In this document: positions 25,636 to 34,594 of the stretch, one piece after another
How positions within the stretch are numbered: the stretch's first letter is position 1
Layout: each line of letters starts with the position of its first letter
Assembly (NCBI RefSeq): GCF_003028855.1
Contig: NZ_CP028324.1
Span: forward strand, 1,550,001-1,614,000
Origin: Pseudoduganella armeniaca
GTDB lineage: Bacteria; Pseudomonadota; Gammaproteobacteria; Burkholderiales; Burkholderiaceae_D
DNA: 64,000 nt
Direction of reading: 5' to 3'
Notes under the pieces: generated by a model
Databases searched by the model: none
What the model was told of the DNA's origin: nothing
Seen by the model: only the letters and a program-made list of their open reading frames with translations
Made by a program: the position numbers and the translations under genes

Positions 25636-26211
25636 ATGGCAATCAGTCTGCAAAAAGGCGGTAACGTCAACCTGAGCAAGGAAGCACCTGGCCTGTCCCA
25701 ACTGACGGTCGGCCTGGGCTGGGATGCGCGCAGCAGCGATGGCGCCGCGTTCGACATCGACAGCTCGGCCTTCATGCTGAAAGTGGACGGCAAGGTCCGC
25801 AACGACCTGGACTTCATCTTCTACAACAACCTGAAGTCCGCCGATGGCTCGGTGCAGCACTCGGGCGACAACCGCACCGGTGCCGGCGAAGGCGACGACG
25901 AAACCGTGCGCCTGGACCTGTCCAAGGTGCCGGCCGACGTGGACCGCATCGCGTTCTGCGTGACGATCCACGAAGCGGACAGCCGCCGCCAGAACTTCGG
26001 CCAGGTACAGAAGGCCTTCATCCGCTGCGTGAACGCCGCGACGAACCAGGAAATCGCCCGCTACGACCTGTCCGAGGACAGCTCGACGGAAACCGCGATG
26101 GTGTTTGGTGAGGTGTACCGCAACGGCAGCGACTGGAAGTTCAAGGCGGTCGGCCAGGGCTACAAGGGCGGCCTGGGCGCACTGGCTTCCTCGTTTGGCG
26201 TGTCGGTGTAA
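25636..26211 (+). CDS. TerD family protein (first copy)
   Basis: 191 residues, single TerD domain, a calcium-binding beta-sandwich from stress/tellurite loci. Blocks: LTVGLGWDARSSDGAAFDID, DFIFYNNLKSADGSVQHSGD, RTGAGEGDDETVRLDLSKVP. The acidic loops match the Ca sites of the family. AAGGAG is ten bases before the ATG. 3 bp upstream of the AIM24-like gene. Confidence 0.95.
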   Translation: MAISLQKGGNVNLSKEAPGLSQLTVGLGWDARSSDGAAFDIDSSAFMLKVDGKVRNDLDFIFYNNLKSADGSVQHSGDNRTGAGEGDDETVRLDLSKVPADVDRIAFCVTIHEADSRRQNFGQVQKAFIRCVNAATNQEIARYDLSEDSSTETAMVFGEVYRNGSDWKFKAVGQGYKGGLGALASSFGVSV

Positions 26212-26214
26212 GCC

Positions 26215-26913
26215 ATGCCGACCTTTACCGTCACGGGGGACGTCGATCCCTTCCTGCACGTCTCGATGCGCCACGGCGAGAAGATCTACTGCGAGTCGAA
26301 CGCGATGGTGATGATGGAGTCCGCGCTGGAGCTGAAGGGACGCATGCAGGGCGGCCTGGGCGCGGCACTGATGCGCACCTTCGCCAACGGCGAGTCGTTC
26401 TTCCAGCAGCACATCGAAGCGGTGAAAGGCGACGGCGACTGCCTGCTGTCGCCCACCCTGCCCGGTGCGATGCAGGTGGTCGACGTGGGCCAGCGCCAGT
26501 ACATGATCAGCGACGGGGCGTTCGTCGCGGCCACGTCCGGCGTGGACCTGAAGGTGCGCACCCAGAACGTCGGCAACGCGCTGTTCGGCCAGAGCGGTGG
26601 TTTCTTCATCACGGAAACCACCGGCAGCGGCCAGCTGGTGGTGTCGGGCTTCGGTTCGATGTCGCAGCTGGAAGTGAAGCCGGGCCAGGACATCGTCATC
26701 GACAACGCCCACGTGGTCTGCTGGGACAGCGCGCTGCGCTACGACATCTCGGTGGCCACCAGCCAAAGTGGCGGCTTCCTGGGCAACCTGGTGAACAGCG
26801 TGACGAGCGGTGAGGGCATGGTGCTGCGCTTCTCGGGCAGCGGCAAGGTGCTGGTCTGCTCGCGCAACCGCGAAACATTCGTTGCATGGCTCAACAAGAG
26901 CCGGCAGCAATAA
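26215..26913 (+). CDS. TIGR00266/AIM24 family protein
   Basis: 232 residues, all-beta TRAP-like AIM24 domain. Blocks: CESNAMVMMESALELKGRMQ, GGLGAALMRTFANGESFF, GQDIVIDNAHVVCWDS and the Gly-rich end GGFLGNLVNSVTSGEGMVLRFSG. Function unknown; it co-occurs with TerD genes in many bacteria. Between two terD copies, 3 bp after the first and 26 bp before the second. Confidence 0.93.
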   Translation: MPTFTVTGDVDPFLHVSMRHGEKIYCESNAMVMMESALELKGRMQGGLGAALMRTFANGESFFQQHIEAVKGDGDCLLSPTLPGAMQVVDVGQRQYMISDGAFVAATSGVDLKVRTQNVGNALFGQSGGFFITETTGSGQLVVSGFGSMSQLEVKPGQDIVIDNAHVVCWDSALRYDISVATSQSGGFLGNLVNSVTSGEGMVLRFSGSGKVLVCSRNRETFVAWLNKSRQQ

Positions 26914-26939
26914 CGCCGCAACAAATAAAGGAGTTCCAC

Positions 26940-27521
26940 ATGTCTGTGAATTTATCGAAGGGCCAGAAGATCTCTCTGGACAAGGAAGCCGGCAGCACGC
27001 TGACCCGCGTGGTGATGGGCCTGGGCTGGGATGCCGTCAAGAGCAAGGGCTTCCTGGGCTTCGGCGCGAAGAGCGCCGACATCGACCTGGACGCCTCGTG
27101 CGTGGTGTTCGATGACGCCAACAAGCCGCTCGACGTGGTGTGGTTCCGCCAGCTCAAGAGCCGCGACGGCAGCATCTCGCACTCGGGCGACAACCGTACC
27201 GGCGCCGGCGATGGCGACGATGAACAGATCACCGTCAACCTGCAGCAGGTGCCGCCCAACGTGAAGAGCATCGTGTTCACGGTGAACAGCTTCACCGGCC
27301 AGAGCTTCGCCCAGGTGGAGAACGCCTACTGCCGCCTGATCAATGCCGCCGACGGCAAGGAAGTGGCGCGCTTCAACCTGTCCGTGCAGGGCCAGCACAG
27401 CGCCCAGCTGATGGCCAAGCTGTACCGCCATAACGGCGAATGGAAGATGCACGCACTCGGCGAGAACGGCACCGGCCGCACGTTCGACGAATTGCTGCCG
27501 CAGATCGCGCAGCACCTGTAA
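26940..27521 (+). CDS. TerD family protein (second copy)
   Basis: 193 residues from ATG 26940 with AAAGGAG upstream. Same fold as the gene at 25636 (VVMGLGWDAVKSKGFLGFGA, SHSGDNRTGAGDGDDEQITV), clearly paralogous but with FGAKSADIDLDASCVVFDD, closer to TerE/TerD proper. Two different TerD proteins suggest hetero-oligomers as proposed for other ter loci. Last gene before a strong terminator. Confidence 0.95.
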   Translation: MSVNLSKGQKISLDKEAGSTLTRVVMGLGWDAVKSKGFLGFGAKSADIDLDASCVVFDDANKPLDVVWFRQLKSRDGSISHSGDNRTGAGDGDDEQITVNLQQVPPNVKSIVFTVNSFTGQSFAQVENAYCRLINAADGKEVARFNLSVQGQHSAQLMAKLYRHNGEWKMHALGENGTGRTFDELLPQIAQHL

Positions 27522-27627
27522 AACACACCGCCGCCGTGTACCGGCGCGGCGGCCATGAGTTGTTGTAGTAAAGCTTTGCTGTAGTAAAGCGTTTTACCAG
27601 CGCCTGCCCCATGGCGCGCTTCCCTTT

Positions 27628-27662
27628 GCGGTGGTCCAGGCAACTGGCCACCGCTTTTTTTT
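27628..27662 (+). terminator. Rho-independent terminator of the ter-like cluster
   Basis: GCGGTGG-T-CCAG / CTGG-CCACCGC stem with GCAA loop followed by T8. About 105 bp after the second terD stop. Confidence 0.85.
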
Positions 27663-27695
27663 GGGGACAGTCCCCATGCAGGGACAGACCCCAAG
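27662..27695. repeat. REP-like palindrome next to the ter terminator
   Basis: TGGGGACAGTCCCC-ATGCA-GGGACAGACCCCA; directly abuts the terminator T tract and lies 30 bp before the next start codon. Confidence 0.78.
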
Positions 27696-27724
27696 CGCCG
27701 GCTTTGCGGTATGCTGCGGCACCC

Positions 27725-28018
27725 ATGAAACTCCTGCACGCCCTCATCCTGCTGGCCGCCTTCCTCTGCATCGTCTGGGGCCCGGCCGTCATCGTCGCGC
27801 GGCGCCTGCGCCGGCGCGGCGACGACAGCGCCATGCGCGCGCTGCGCTTCGTGCTGCCGGCGCAGCTGATCCTCGTGCTGTGCCTCGCCGTGGGTGCCGA
27901 GCTGCTGGAAGCGTCCAACCCGGCCGCGTTGCTGGTGGCCGTGGTGGCGGCCACCAGCGCGCTGGGTGCGCTGGCGTTGATGCTGGTAGCCGCGTTGGCG
28001 CGCCTGCGCCGGCGCTGA
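27725..28018 (+). CDS. Hypothetical two-helix membrane protein
   Basis: 97 residues from ATG 27725. Helix one is LLHALILLAAFLCIVWGPAV, then a basic loop ARRLRRRGDD, then two hydrophobic stretches ending ALARLRRR. Not recognised. The gene ends 4 bp from the end of the convergent Gly/Ala-rich gene. Coding is supported by the membrane pattern and third-position GC, but there is no family match in my reading. Confidence 0.55.
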   Translation: MKLLHALILLAAFLCIVWGPAVIVARRLRRRGDDSAMRALRFVLPAQLILVLCLAVGAELLEASNPAALLVAVVAATSALGALALMLVAALARLRRR

Positions 28019-28022
28019 ACCT

Positions 28023-28805
28023 TCAGCGCGACGCCGACGCCGACGCCTGCGCATTGGCGTTGCCGCCAGCCTGCGCCTGCACCGAAGGCGCTTGGACCGA
28101 TCGGGCCGCCGCCGCGGCGTTTGCGCCCGCGGCCTGCGCCGCCTGTGCGCTGTCGCGGCCCGCGCCAGCCGCCGTGGCCACGCTGGCGATGGCATAGTCG
28201 CGCGTCGCGGCCGCTTGCGTACGGGCGCCGTCGCGCACCGGCGTGGCGATGGCGGCACCACCCGCTGCCACGCCGGTACCCGCGCCACGCGCCATGCCCG
28301 CCAGGGCGCCGCCATCGATCGACGCGCTGGCCGAGCCCTGGCCGCTGCCATTGCCGCCCGCGGTCGAGGCCGGGGCGGCCGGGGTACCCGCCGCCGGCGC
28401 GCTGCCTGCCGCGGCGGCCGGTGCGGAGGCGATGCCGAGATTGCCGGCCAGGTCGCCCTGCTTGCTCAGGCTACCGGAGAGCGGGCGCGGGCTGGCCGTG
28501 GGCGTCACGTTCGAGGCGGATGGGGCGGTGGCGGGTCGCTGCGTCGGCGCGCCGGCCAGCGCGCCTGTCAACGTGCCGCTGCCGCTGCCGCTGCCGTTTG
28601 CCATGGCGCCGCGGCCGATGCTGCCACGTTCCGTGACCATGTCGATGCCGCCCCGGCCGGCAAAGCTGCCGCCGCCGGACAGCATGCCGCCCAGCGAGCC
28701 GCCACCCAGCGCGCCACCACGGCCCAGCAGCTGGGCGTGGGCGGAGGCGGCGATGCCGAAGGACACAACGAGGGCGACGTGGAAGGCGATTTTCTTGGCT
28801 TGCAT
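28023..28805 (-). CDS. Secreted Ala/Gly/Ser-rich low-complexity protein
   Basis: 260 residues. Signal peptide MQAKKIAFHVALVVSFGIAA ending SAHAQ. The mature part has a Gly-rich segment (LGRGGALGGGSLGGMLSGGG), a Pro/Ala segment, and an Ala-rich tail with AQAGGNANAQASASASR. No domain recognised; low complexity suggests an extracellular structural or adhesive role, but that is inference. Transcribed in the same direction as the S8 peptidase, 95 bp downstream of its end. Confidence 0.7.
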   Translation of the reverse strand: MQAKKIAFHVALVVSFGIAASAHAQLLGRGGALGGGSLGGMLSGGGSFAGRGGIDMVTERGSIGRGAMANGSGSGSGTLTGALAGAPTQRPATAPSASNVTPTASPRPLSGSLSKQGDLAGNLGIASAPAAAAGSAPAAGTPAAPASTAGGNGSGQGSASASIDGGALAGMARGAGTGVAAGGAAIATPVRDGARTQAAATRDYAIASVATAAGAGRDSAQAAQAAGANAAAAARSVQAPSVQAQAGGNANAQASASASR

Positions 28806-28900
28806 GATGGATTCTCCTGTGATTGGCGCGGCGAAGTGCGCTGCCGTTACAGTGAAAACGCCGGCGCCGCGGCGTTTATTCCATCGTCCCGAAATTTTTT

Positions 28901-30202
28901 TTAGCGCAGGCGCGCCGGGTCCATGCGGAGGTCGGCGCCGACGATGCCCAGACCGATGGCGTCGCGCTCCGAAACCGGGCCAGTGAGGGCCTGCCGGGCC
29001 AGGCGCGCGAGCGCTTCCCTGGCCGCCGGGCCGTCGGGGTGGGGCAGGTACGGTGCCAGCAGGGCCGCCACCAGCGGCGCCGCGAACGAGGTGCCGCGCA
29101 CCTGGCGGTAAGGCGGCGCGCCGGGCGCCGCGCTGACCATCTGGCTGCCGGGCGCCGCGAACATCACCTGCGGCCCCCGTGCCGCCTCCGGCAGCGGCCG
29201 GCCATTGCGGTCGACGGCGCTGACGCCCACCACGCCGGGATAGCTGGCGGGATACAGCGGCGGCGCGGCCGGGCCGTCATTGCCGACGGCGGCTACCAGC
29301 AGGTGCCCGCGCCTGACCATGGCGGCGACGACGCGGCGCAGCGTTTCGTTGGGCGGGCCTACCAGGCTGAGGTTGATGACGCCGACCCGTTCACGTGCCA
29401 GCCACGCCAGCGCCGCGCCGATCTGTTCGGCGGAGCCGCCGGTGGGGCTGTCGCAATAGATGTCGGCGGCATACAGCGGCGTGTCTGGCGCGGCGCCGCG
29501 AAAGCGGTCCGCCTGGCCCACCAGCAGCGCGGCGACGGCAGTGCCGTGGCTGTGCGGCTTCTGGGCGCCATTGCAGCCCCAGCGCCGCACGCTGGCGCCG
29601 GCCAGCGCCGGGTGGTCCGTATCGACACCGCTGTCGACCAGGCCGACGGCCGCGCCGTTGCGTGGCGCGGCGGCGGGCACCCTTGCCGCGTCGCCCGAGC
29701 TGCTGTACAGGTGATTGAAGTCGTAGCTGCCGTCCGGGTCGGCCGCGCGCAGCGCCGCCAGCAGCGCGGCGGTGGAGGCGCTGGCCGGTACCGCCAGCAC
29801 GACGATGGTCTGGTCCAGTTCTTCCAGCCGCTGCTCGCGCACGACCGTCAGCCCGAGCGCGGTGGCGCGCGCCAGGCCGTCCGGCGAAGGCGACGACGCC
29901 AGGATCTCGTTGCGTACCGCCGGGGCGCCACGCGGGTCGGGCTCGATCAGGTCGGGATGGCGGCGCAGCAGCTGTGTGAGCTGTTCCAGGCGCAGCCCGG
30001 TCAGGTCGCCGGGAATGCGGCTGTCGAGCAGGCGCGCGGCGGGGCGACGCACCAGTTCCGGATCGAGGCCCTGCGGCAGTGGCAGAGGCAGTGACAAATT
30101 CGGCGACGGCAGGCGCAATTGGGCCTGGGCACCGCTGGCGGCGGCGCACAGGAGCAGCAGCGCCGTGATGCGCACGGCAGACAGGCAGCGGAGAGAGCTC
30201 AT
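28901..30202 (-). CDS. S8 family (subtilisin-like) serine peptidase
   Basis: 433 residues with a signal peptide (ITALLLLCAAASGAQAQ). The catalytic triad is complete: Asp in VGLVDSGVDTDHP, His in SHGTAVAALLVG, Ser in GTSFAAPLVAALLA; the oxyanion Asn is in AAVGNDGPAAP. A region of about 150 residues before the Asp may act as propeptide (PDLIEPDPRGAPAVRNEILA). Secreted to periplasm or outside. Divergent from the ECF sigma gene with a 104-bp gap, so it may be a target of that sigma factor. Confidence 0.93.
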   Translation of the reverse strand: MSSLRCLSAVRITALLLLCAAASGAQAQLRLPSPNLSLPLPLPQGLDPELVRRPAARLLDSRIPGDLTGLRLEQLTQLLRRHPDLIEPDPRGAPAVRNEILASSPSPDGLARATALGLTVVREQRLEELDQTIVVLAVPASASTAALLAALRAADPDGSYDFNHLYSSSGDAARVPAAAPRNGAAVGLVDSGVDTDHPALAGASVRRWGCNGAQKPHSHGTAVAALLVGQADRFRGAAPDTPLYAADIYCDSPTGGSAEQIGAALAWLARERVGVINLSLVGPPNETLRRVVAAMVRRGHLLVAAVGNDGPAAPPLYPASYPGVVGVSAVDRNGRPLPEAARGPQVMFAAPGSQMVSAAPGAPPYRQVRGTSFAAPLVAALLAPYLPHPDGPAAREALARLARQALTGPVSERDAIGLGIVGADLRMDPARLR

Positions 30203-30306
30203 GGGCGGATGATAAACTGGTTTGTCGCCGGAACGCGTCTGGATATTTTTTATCGCGCGGGGAAGAAACGCCGGGCCGCCAGCGTTTACCGGGTACTGGA
30301 CACACG

Positions 30307-30798
30307 ATGAACCTCGATACCGACATTGCCGAACTGCTGCCGCGCATGCGCCGCTTTGCCCGCGCCCTGACGTACCACCGCGAGGATGCGGACGACCTGG
30401 TGCAGGTCGCCGTCGAGCGCGCGCTGGTGCGCCAGGCGCAGTGGGAGCCGGGCACGCGGCTGGACAGCTGGATCTTCCGCATCATCAAGAACGCGTGGGT
30501 CGACGAGGTGCGCAGCCGCATGCGGCGCGAGCGCGTGTTCGCGCCGGCGGAGGAAGGCGAGACGGTCGGCGACGATTCGGCCGCCAAGCACCAGCAGCGG
30601 CTCGCGATCCAGAAGGCGATCGGCATGCTGTCCGAGGACCATCGGCTGGTGGTGGCGCTGGTGCTGGTGGACGGCATGCCGTACAAGGAGGCGGCCGAGG
30701 TGCTGGAAATCCCGATGGGGACCTTGACCAGCCGCCTGGCGCGCGCGCGGGAAGCTTTACAGGAATTGTTGTCCGATCGGGCGAAGGTGACGAAATGA
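30307..30798 (+). CDS. ECF RNA polymerase sigma factor
   Basis: 163 residues: sigma region 2 (LPRMRRFARALTYHREDADD, LDSWIFRIIKNAWVDEVRSR) and region 4 (QRLAIQKAIGMLSEDHRLVV, KEAAEVLEIPMGTLTSRLAR). No region 3, as in ECF factors. Overlaps the next gene by 4 bp, which encodes a membrane protein with anti-sigma features. Between this gene and the divergent peptidase lies GGAAC at 30229-30233, a possible ECF -35 element, but I cannot define the -10. Confidence 0.93.
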   Translation: MNLDTDIAELLPRMRRFARALTYHREDADDLVQVAVERALVRQAQWEPGTRLDSWIFRIIKNAWVDEVRSRMRRERVFAPAEEGETVGDDSAAKHQQRLAIQKAIGMLSEDHRLVVALVLVDGMPYKEAAEVLEIPMGTLTSRLARAREALQELLSDRAKVTK

Positions 30799-31532
30799 GT
30801 TTTTCCGACGAAGTATTGATGGCCTATGCGGACGGCGAGCTGGCGGGGCCGGAACGCGATGCCGTCGAGCGGGCCATCCGCGACGATCCCGCCGTGGCCG
30901 CCGCCGTGGCGCGCCACCAGCAGCTGCGCGGCGACGTGTTCGCCGCCTTTGCCGACGTGCTGGAGGAGCCGCTGCCCGCCACCCTGCGCCAGGCGGCAGC
31001 GCCGAATGTAGTCGGCCTTGCCGCCGCCCGCGCCGCGCGTACCGAACGGCAGCAGGCGCCGAAAAGCGGCTGGTGGCAGTGGGGCGGCATGGCGGCGTCC
31101 CTGGCGGTCGGGGTGCTGGCCGGGATCGGCGGCTGGCAGGCCGCGCATCAGCAGGACGGCGGGGCCACGCTGGCGGCGACCGCACAGGGCGTGCTGGCGC
31201 AAGGCGCGCTGGCCGATGCGCTGTCGCGCCAGCTCGCCAGCAGCGGCGCTGCGGACGCGCCGGTACGCATCGGTATCACCTTCCAGGCCAGGGACGGCAG
31301 CTATTGCCGCAGCTTCGCGCTGGCCGCCGCCGCCGGGCTGGCGTGCCGCGAGGGGAACGGCTGGCGCGTCGCCGTGCTGCAGGAACAGGCCACGGCCACG
31401 CAGCCGGCCTACCGCCAGGCGGGTGCAGCCATGCCACCCGCCGTGCTGGAAGCGATCGACGCGCGCATCGAAGGCAGCACTCTCGATGCCGCCGCCGAAC
31501 GGGCGGCGCAGCAGCGCGGCTGGCAACGCTGA
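30795..31532 (+). CDS. Putative anti-sigma factor (membrane)
   Basis: 245 residues. The N-terminal part SFSDEVLMAYADGELAGPER is the anti-sigma opening seen in RsiW/ChrR-like proteins, without an obvious HxxxCxxC zinc motif. One membrane helix (GMAASLAVGVLAGIGGWQAA) is followed by a periplasmic domain with two cysteines (DGSYCRSF, GLACREG) that could form a disulphide. Coupled to the sigma gene by ATGA overlap, the standard sigma/anti-sigma layout. Confidence 0.85.
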   Translation: MSFSDEVLMAYADGELAGPERDAVERAIRDDPAVAAAVARHQQLRGDVFAAFADVLEEPLPATLRQAAAPNVVGLAAARAARTERQQAPKSGWWQWGGMAASLAVGVLAGIGGWQAAHQQDGGATLAATAQGVLAQGALADALSRQLASSGAADAPVRIGITFQARDGSYCRSFALAAAAGLACREGNGWRVAVLQEQATATQPAYRQAGAAMPPAVLEAIDARIEGSTLDAAAERAAQQRGWQR

Positions 31533-31542
31533 ACGGCGCGCG

Positions 31543-33834
31543 TCACAGCTGCACGGCAATCATCGCGCCGTTGTACAGCGCATGCGTGACGATCGGCGCC
31601 AGCAGTCCCTTGCCTCGCTCGAACGCCAGGCCGGTGCAGACGCCCAGCACGAACACGGGCAGCATCGCGAGCGGCGGGTGGATCACGGCAAACACGGCGG
31701 CGCTGGCGGCCAGCGCCGGCAGCAGCCGCAGCGAGCGGCGCAGCCCGTTGAAGATCAGGCCGCGGAAAATGAATTCCTCGAACAGCGGCGCGGCGATGCT
31801 GGCCAGCGCGATCAGCCAGCCCACGTGACCGCCGGCGATCACCGGCACGACGACACCGGCCTGGCGCAGCCCCTGCATCCACGCCAGGCCGGCCGCGATG
31901 GCCGGCAGCGCGCACCCGATGCCCCAAGCCAGCGCAGGCAGCGCGCGGTCCGGCGACAGGCGCGGCACGCCGGCCGTGCCGGCGCGCCAGTAGACCAGCC
32001 GGGTCAACGCATACGTGATCGCGCCAGCGATGGCGAAGGCCATCGTCATTGCCGACAAGGCGGGTGGTCCGTCGCCCTCGTGCAGGGCGAAGAAGGCGAT
32101 GGCCTGCACGGCAAAGAAGGCGACGGCCGCCATCATGCCGTCCGCCGCCGACACCTGCCGGGCCGGCGCTGCCGTGGGATCGAGCAGGAACGGCAGCTCG
32201 TCGCGCGCCTTCTGCCACAAGGCCAGCGCCAGCGCCGCCAGCAACACGACGACGGCCAGCCGGTGCGGCCAGGCGTCCGTGTACAGACCGTAGCCGTACA
32301 GGCTGGCCAGCATCATGTACAGGTAAATATAGGTCGGGCGCACGCGCGTGTGCACTTCCTGCGCCAGCGGATCGCAAGCCCACACGCCCAGCGCGACGGC
32401 GATCAGCGCGAACACGGGAATGCCGAACGCCACCTGGGCCATCGTCAGCAGCAAGTGCACGTCCAGCTGGGCGCCGCCGGCGATACCCACGGCAAAGACG
32501 ACGGCCGGGTAGGCCAGCGCCAGCACGGCCCACAGCGTGGCCTTCTCGCGCAGCATGCGTTCCAGCGTGTGCGGGAAGGTGTACAGCATCCACAGTGCCT
32601 GGCCTTCCGTATTGATGGTCTGGAAGGCCGACAGCACCAGCACGTAGCTGCCCAGCCCGAAGGCGACCGACGCCAGCAGCTTCGGTTCGCTGCCCAGCTG
32701 CGCCATGTCGCGCAGGCCGCCCGTGAAGAACAGCTGGCTGCCGATGACGATGATCGGGATCAGCAGGCTTTGCACCAGGAAGTTGCGGTCGCGCGCCAGC
32801 AGGCGCAGCTCGCGGCGCTGCAGCGGCGTGCCGGGCAGCACCCGCGGTGGCGCGCCGGCCGCCTGGCGCCGGCCGGCCTCGCGCGTGCTGGCCGCCACCA
32901 CGCCATGCGCCAGTTGGCGGCCCAGCAGCGCGACGCCGGCCACCAGCAGCGTCAGCACCTCGGCCGCCAGCAGCGCCGCGCTCCACGGGGTGCCGTCGAG
33001 CCATTGCACCACGAGGCCGGGCGGCGTCCACAAGGTCCACGCCGGGAAGGCGCCGGCCCAGCCCAGCGCGATGCCGCGGCCCGGCAGCGACAGCGAGATC
33101 GTCAGGTAAATCAGCGGCATCGCGGCCACCGAGATGGCCGCCTGCAGGTTGCGCAGCTGCGAGGGCGGCATGGACAGGCGCAGGCCCGTATCCACCAGCG
33201 TGCGCGCCATCGCGGAAGGTGCCAGCAGCGCCAGCGCGGCCAGCGTGGCGGCCGGCACGGCCCACCAGCGCAGGCCCGCGTACCACGCGATGACGAGGCA
33301 GGTGGGCCACAGCATCAGCATGCCGGTGGCGTTCGTGACGGTGCGTTCCAGCACACGCGCCCACAGCAGCGTGGTGCGCGGCACGGGCAACGTGACCAGC
33401 CATTCCAGATCCCAGTCGGTGTGCGCCAGCTCGCGGCTGCCCAGCGGCACCAGCAGGCTGACGAGCCATAGCAGCGTCACGTGCAGCGTCAGTCCACGCA
33501 TCAGCTCTGCGCTGAAGGGCGCGCCGGCCAGTTCGGTCGCGGCCACGGCCTGCGCGTCGATCGCTTTGGCCTGGTCGGCGCAGGCCGTCACAGGGGCCAG
33601 CTCGCAATGCAGGTTGAGCAGGATCGTGTGCGACATATTGGTAAAGGCCACCGTCATCAGCAGCGCCATGACGACGGGCAGGATCCAGCGGCCGCGCCGC
33701 TTGCCGGCGGTGGCCGCGCGGCTGGTGCCGGCTTTCGGCTTGCGGCCATACATGCTGCCGCCCAGGTTCAACAGGCGCAGCAGGCGCAGTCGCACCAGCA
33801 GCCAGATGGCGCGCGGCGCGGCCGGCGGCATCAT
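31543..33834 (-). CDS. ABC-2-type permease fused to CPBP intramembrane protease
   Basis: 763 residues from ATG 33834, overlapping the ATPase stop (ATGA). The first ~520 residues are a permease with about twelve helices, including a large loop (ELAPVTACADQAKAIDAQ). The last ~200 residues are a CPBP (Abi) protease domain with its metal/active-site motifs EEFIFRGLIFNGL, FAVIHPPLAM and THALYNGAM. Such fusions occur in scattered NatA/NatB-like sodium or drug exporters; substrate and the protease target are unknown. Confidence 0.9.
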   Translation of the reverse strand: MMPPAAPRAIWLLVRLRLLRLLNLGGSMYGRKPKAGTSRAATAGKRRGRWILPVVMALLMTVAFTNMSHTILLNLHCELAPVTACADQAKAIDAQAVAATELAGAPFSAELMRGLTLHVTLLWLVSLLVPLGSRELAHTDWDLEWLVTLPVPRTTLLWARVLERTVTNATGMLMLWPTCLVIAWYAGLRWWAVPAATLAALALLAPSAMARTLVDTGLRLSMPPSQLRNLQAAISVAAMPLIYLTISLSLPGRGIALGWAGAFPAWTLWTPPGLVVQWLDGTPWSAALLAAEVLTLLVAGVALLGRQLAHGVVAASTREAGRRQAAGAPPRVLPGTPLQRRELRLLARDRNFLVQSLLIPIIVIGSQLFFTGGLRDMAQLGSEPKLLASVAFGLGSYVLVLSAFQTINTEGQALWMLYTFPHTLERMLREKATLWAVLALAYPAVVFAVGIAGGAQLDVHLLLTMAQVAFGIPVFALIAVALGVWACDPLAQEVHTRVRPTYIYLYMMLASLYGYGLYTDAWPHRLAVVVLLAALALALWQKARDELPFLLDPTAAPARQVSAADGMMAAVAFFAVQAIAFFALHEGDGPPALSAMTMAFAIAGAITYALTRLVYWRAGTAGVPRLSPDRALPALAWGIGCALPAIAAGLAWMQGLRQAGVVVPVIAGGHVGWLIALASIAAPLFEEFIFRGLIFNGLRRSLRLLPALAASAAVFAVIHPPLAMLPVFVLGVCTGLAFERGKGLLAPIVTHALYNGAMIAVQL

Positions 33835-34556
33835 GACGCCGCCGCCGGATCGGTGACTTTCAGGAACACCTCCTCCAGGGTGGCGTCGGCATCGCCGCGC
33901 AGCTCGTCCAGCGAGCCGGTGGCGGCCAGCATGCCGCGATGGATGATGCCGACCCGGTCGCACATGCGCTGCGCCATGTCGAGCAGGTGGGTGGAGACGA
34001 AGATGGTCTTGCCGGCCGCGGCGCGGCCCACCAGCAGGTCCTGCACGTCGCGCGCGGCGCGCGGATCGAGGCCGTTGATCGGTTCGTCCAGGATCAGCAC
34101 GGCCGGGTCGTGCACCAGCGCGCAGGCCAGGCCCAGCTTCTTCTTCATGCCCATCGAGTAGTTGACGGCGAATTCCTCCGCCACTTCCTGCAGGCCGAAT
34201 TCGTCCAGCAGCGCCAGCGCGCGGGCAGCGGCAGCCGGGCGTGCCAAGCCGTGCATCTCGCCGACGAACTGCAGGATCTCGCGGCCGCGCAAGTAATCGT
34301 AGAAGATGGGATTGTCGGGCAGGTAGCCCACGTGGCGCTTGACGGCGGCGGCGTCGCGGTGGCAATCGAGCCCGTCCACCAGCACGCGGCCGCTGCTGGG
34401 CACGAGGATGCCCATCATCATGCGGATCGTTGTGGTCTTGCCGGCGCCGTTCGGGCCGAGGAAGCCGAACACCTCGCCGCGCCGCACGGTCAGGTGCAGC
34501 GGGTGCACGGCGTCATAACTGCCATAGCGCTTGGCCAGCGCGTCGAATTCGATCAT
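33831..34556 (-). CDS. ABC transporter ATP-binding protein (NatA-like)
   Basis: 241 residues. Walker A FLGPNGAGKTTTIRMMMG, Walker B AVLILDEPINGLDP, H-loop IFVSTHLLD. The signature is YSMGMKKKLGLA rather than LSGGQ, the form usual in ABC-2/NatA exporters. Starts its two-gene operon with the fused permease; a 38-bp gap separates it from lepB upstream on the same strand. Confidence 0.93.
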   Translation of the reverse strand: MIEFDALAKRYGSYDAVHPLHLTVRRGEVFGFLGPNGAGKTTTIRMMMGILVPSSGRVLVDGLDCHRDAAAVKRHVGYLPDNPIFYDYLRGREILQFVGEMHGLARPAAAARALALLDEFGLQEVAEEFAVNYSMGMKKKLGLACALVHDPAVLILDEPINGLDPRAARDVQDLLVGRAAAGKTIFVSTHLLDMAQRMCDRVGIIHRGMLAATGSLDELRGDADATLEEVFLKVTDPAAAS

Positions 34557-34594
34557 GCCGCCTCCAGGTGGGGATGCGGCGATTCTAACTCACG

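Noticed and set aside
30228..30260. ECF-type promoter upstream of the sigma gene
   Set aside because: GGAAC is present but no convincing -10 at the right distance; mentioned only in the gene entry.
31018..33471. 817-codon plus-strand frame opposite the ABC-CPBP gene
   Set aside because: Gln/Arg/Gly-rich shadow product; the opposite strand carries all ABC-2 and CPBP motifs.
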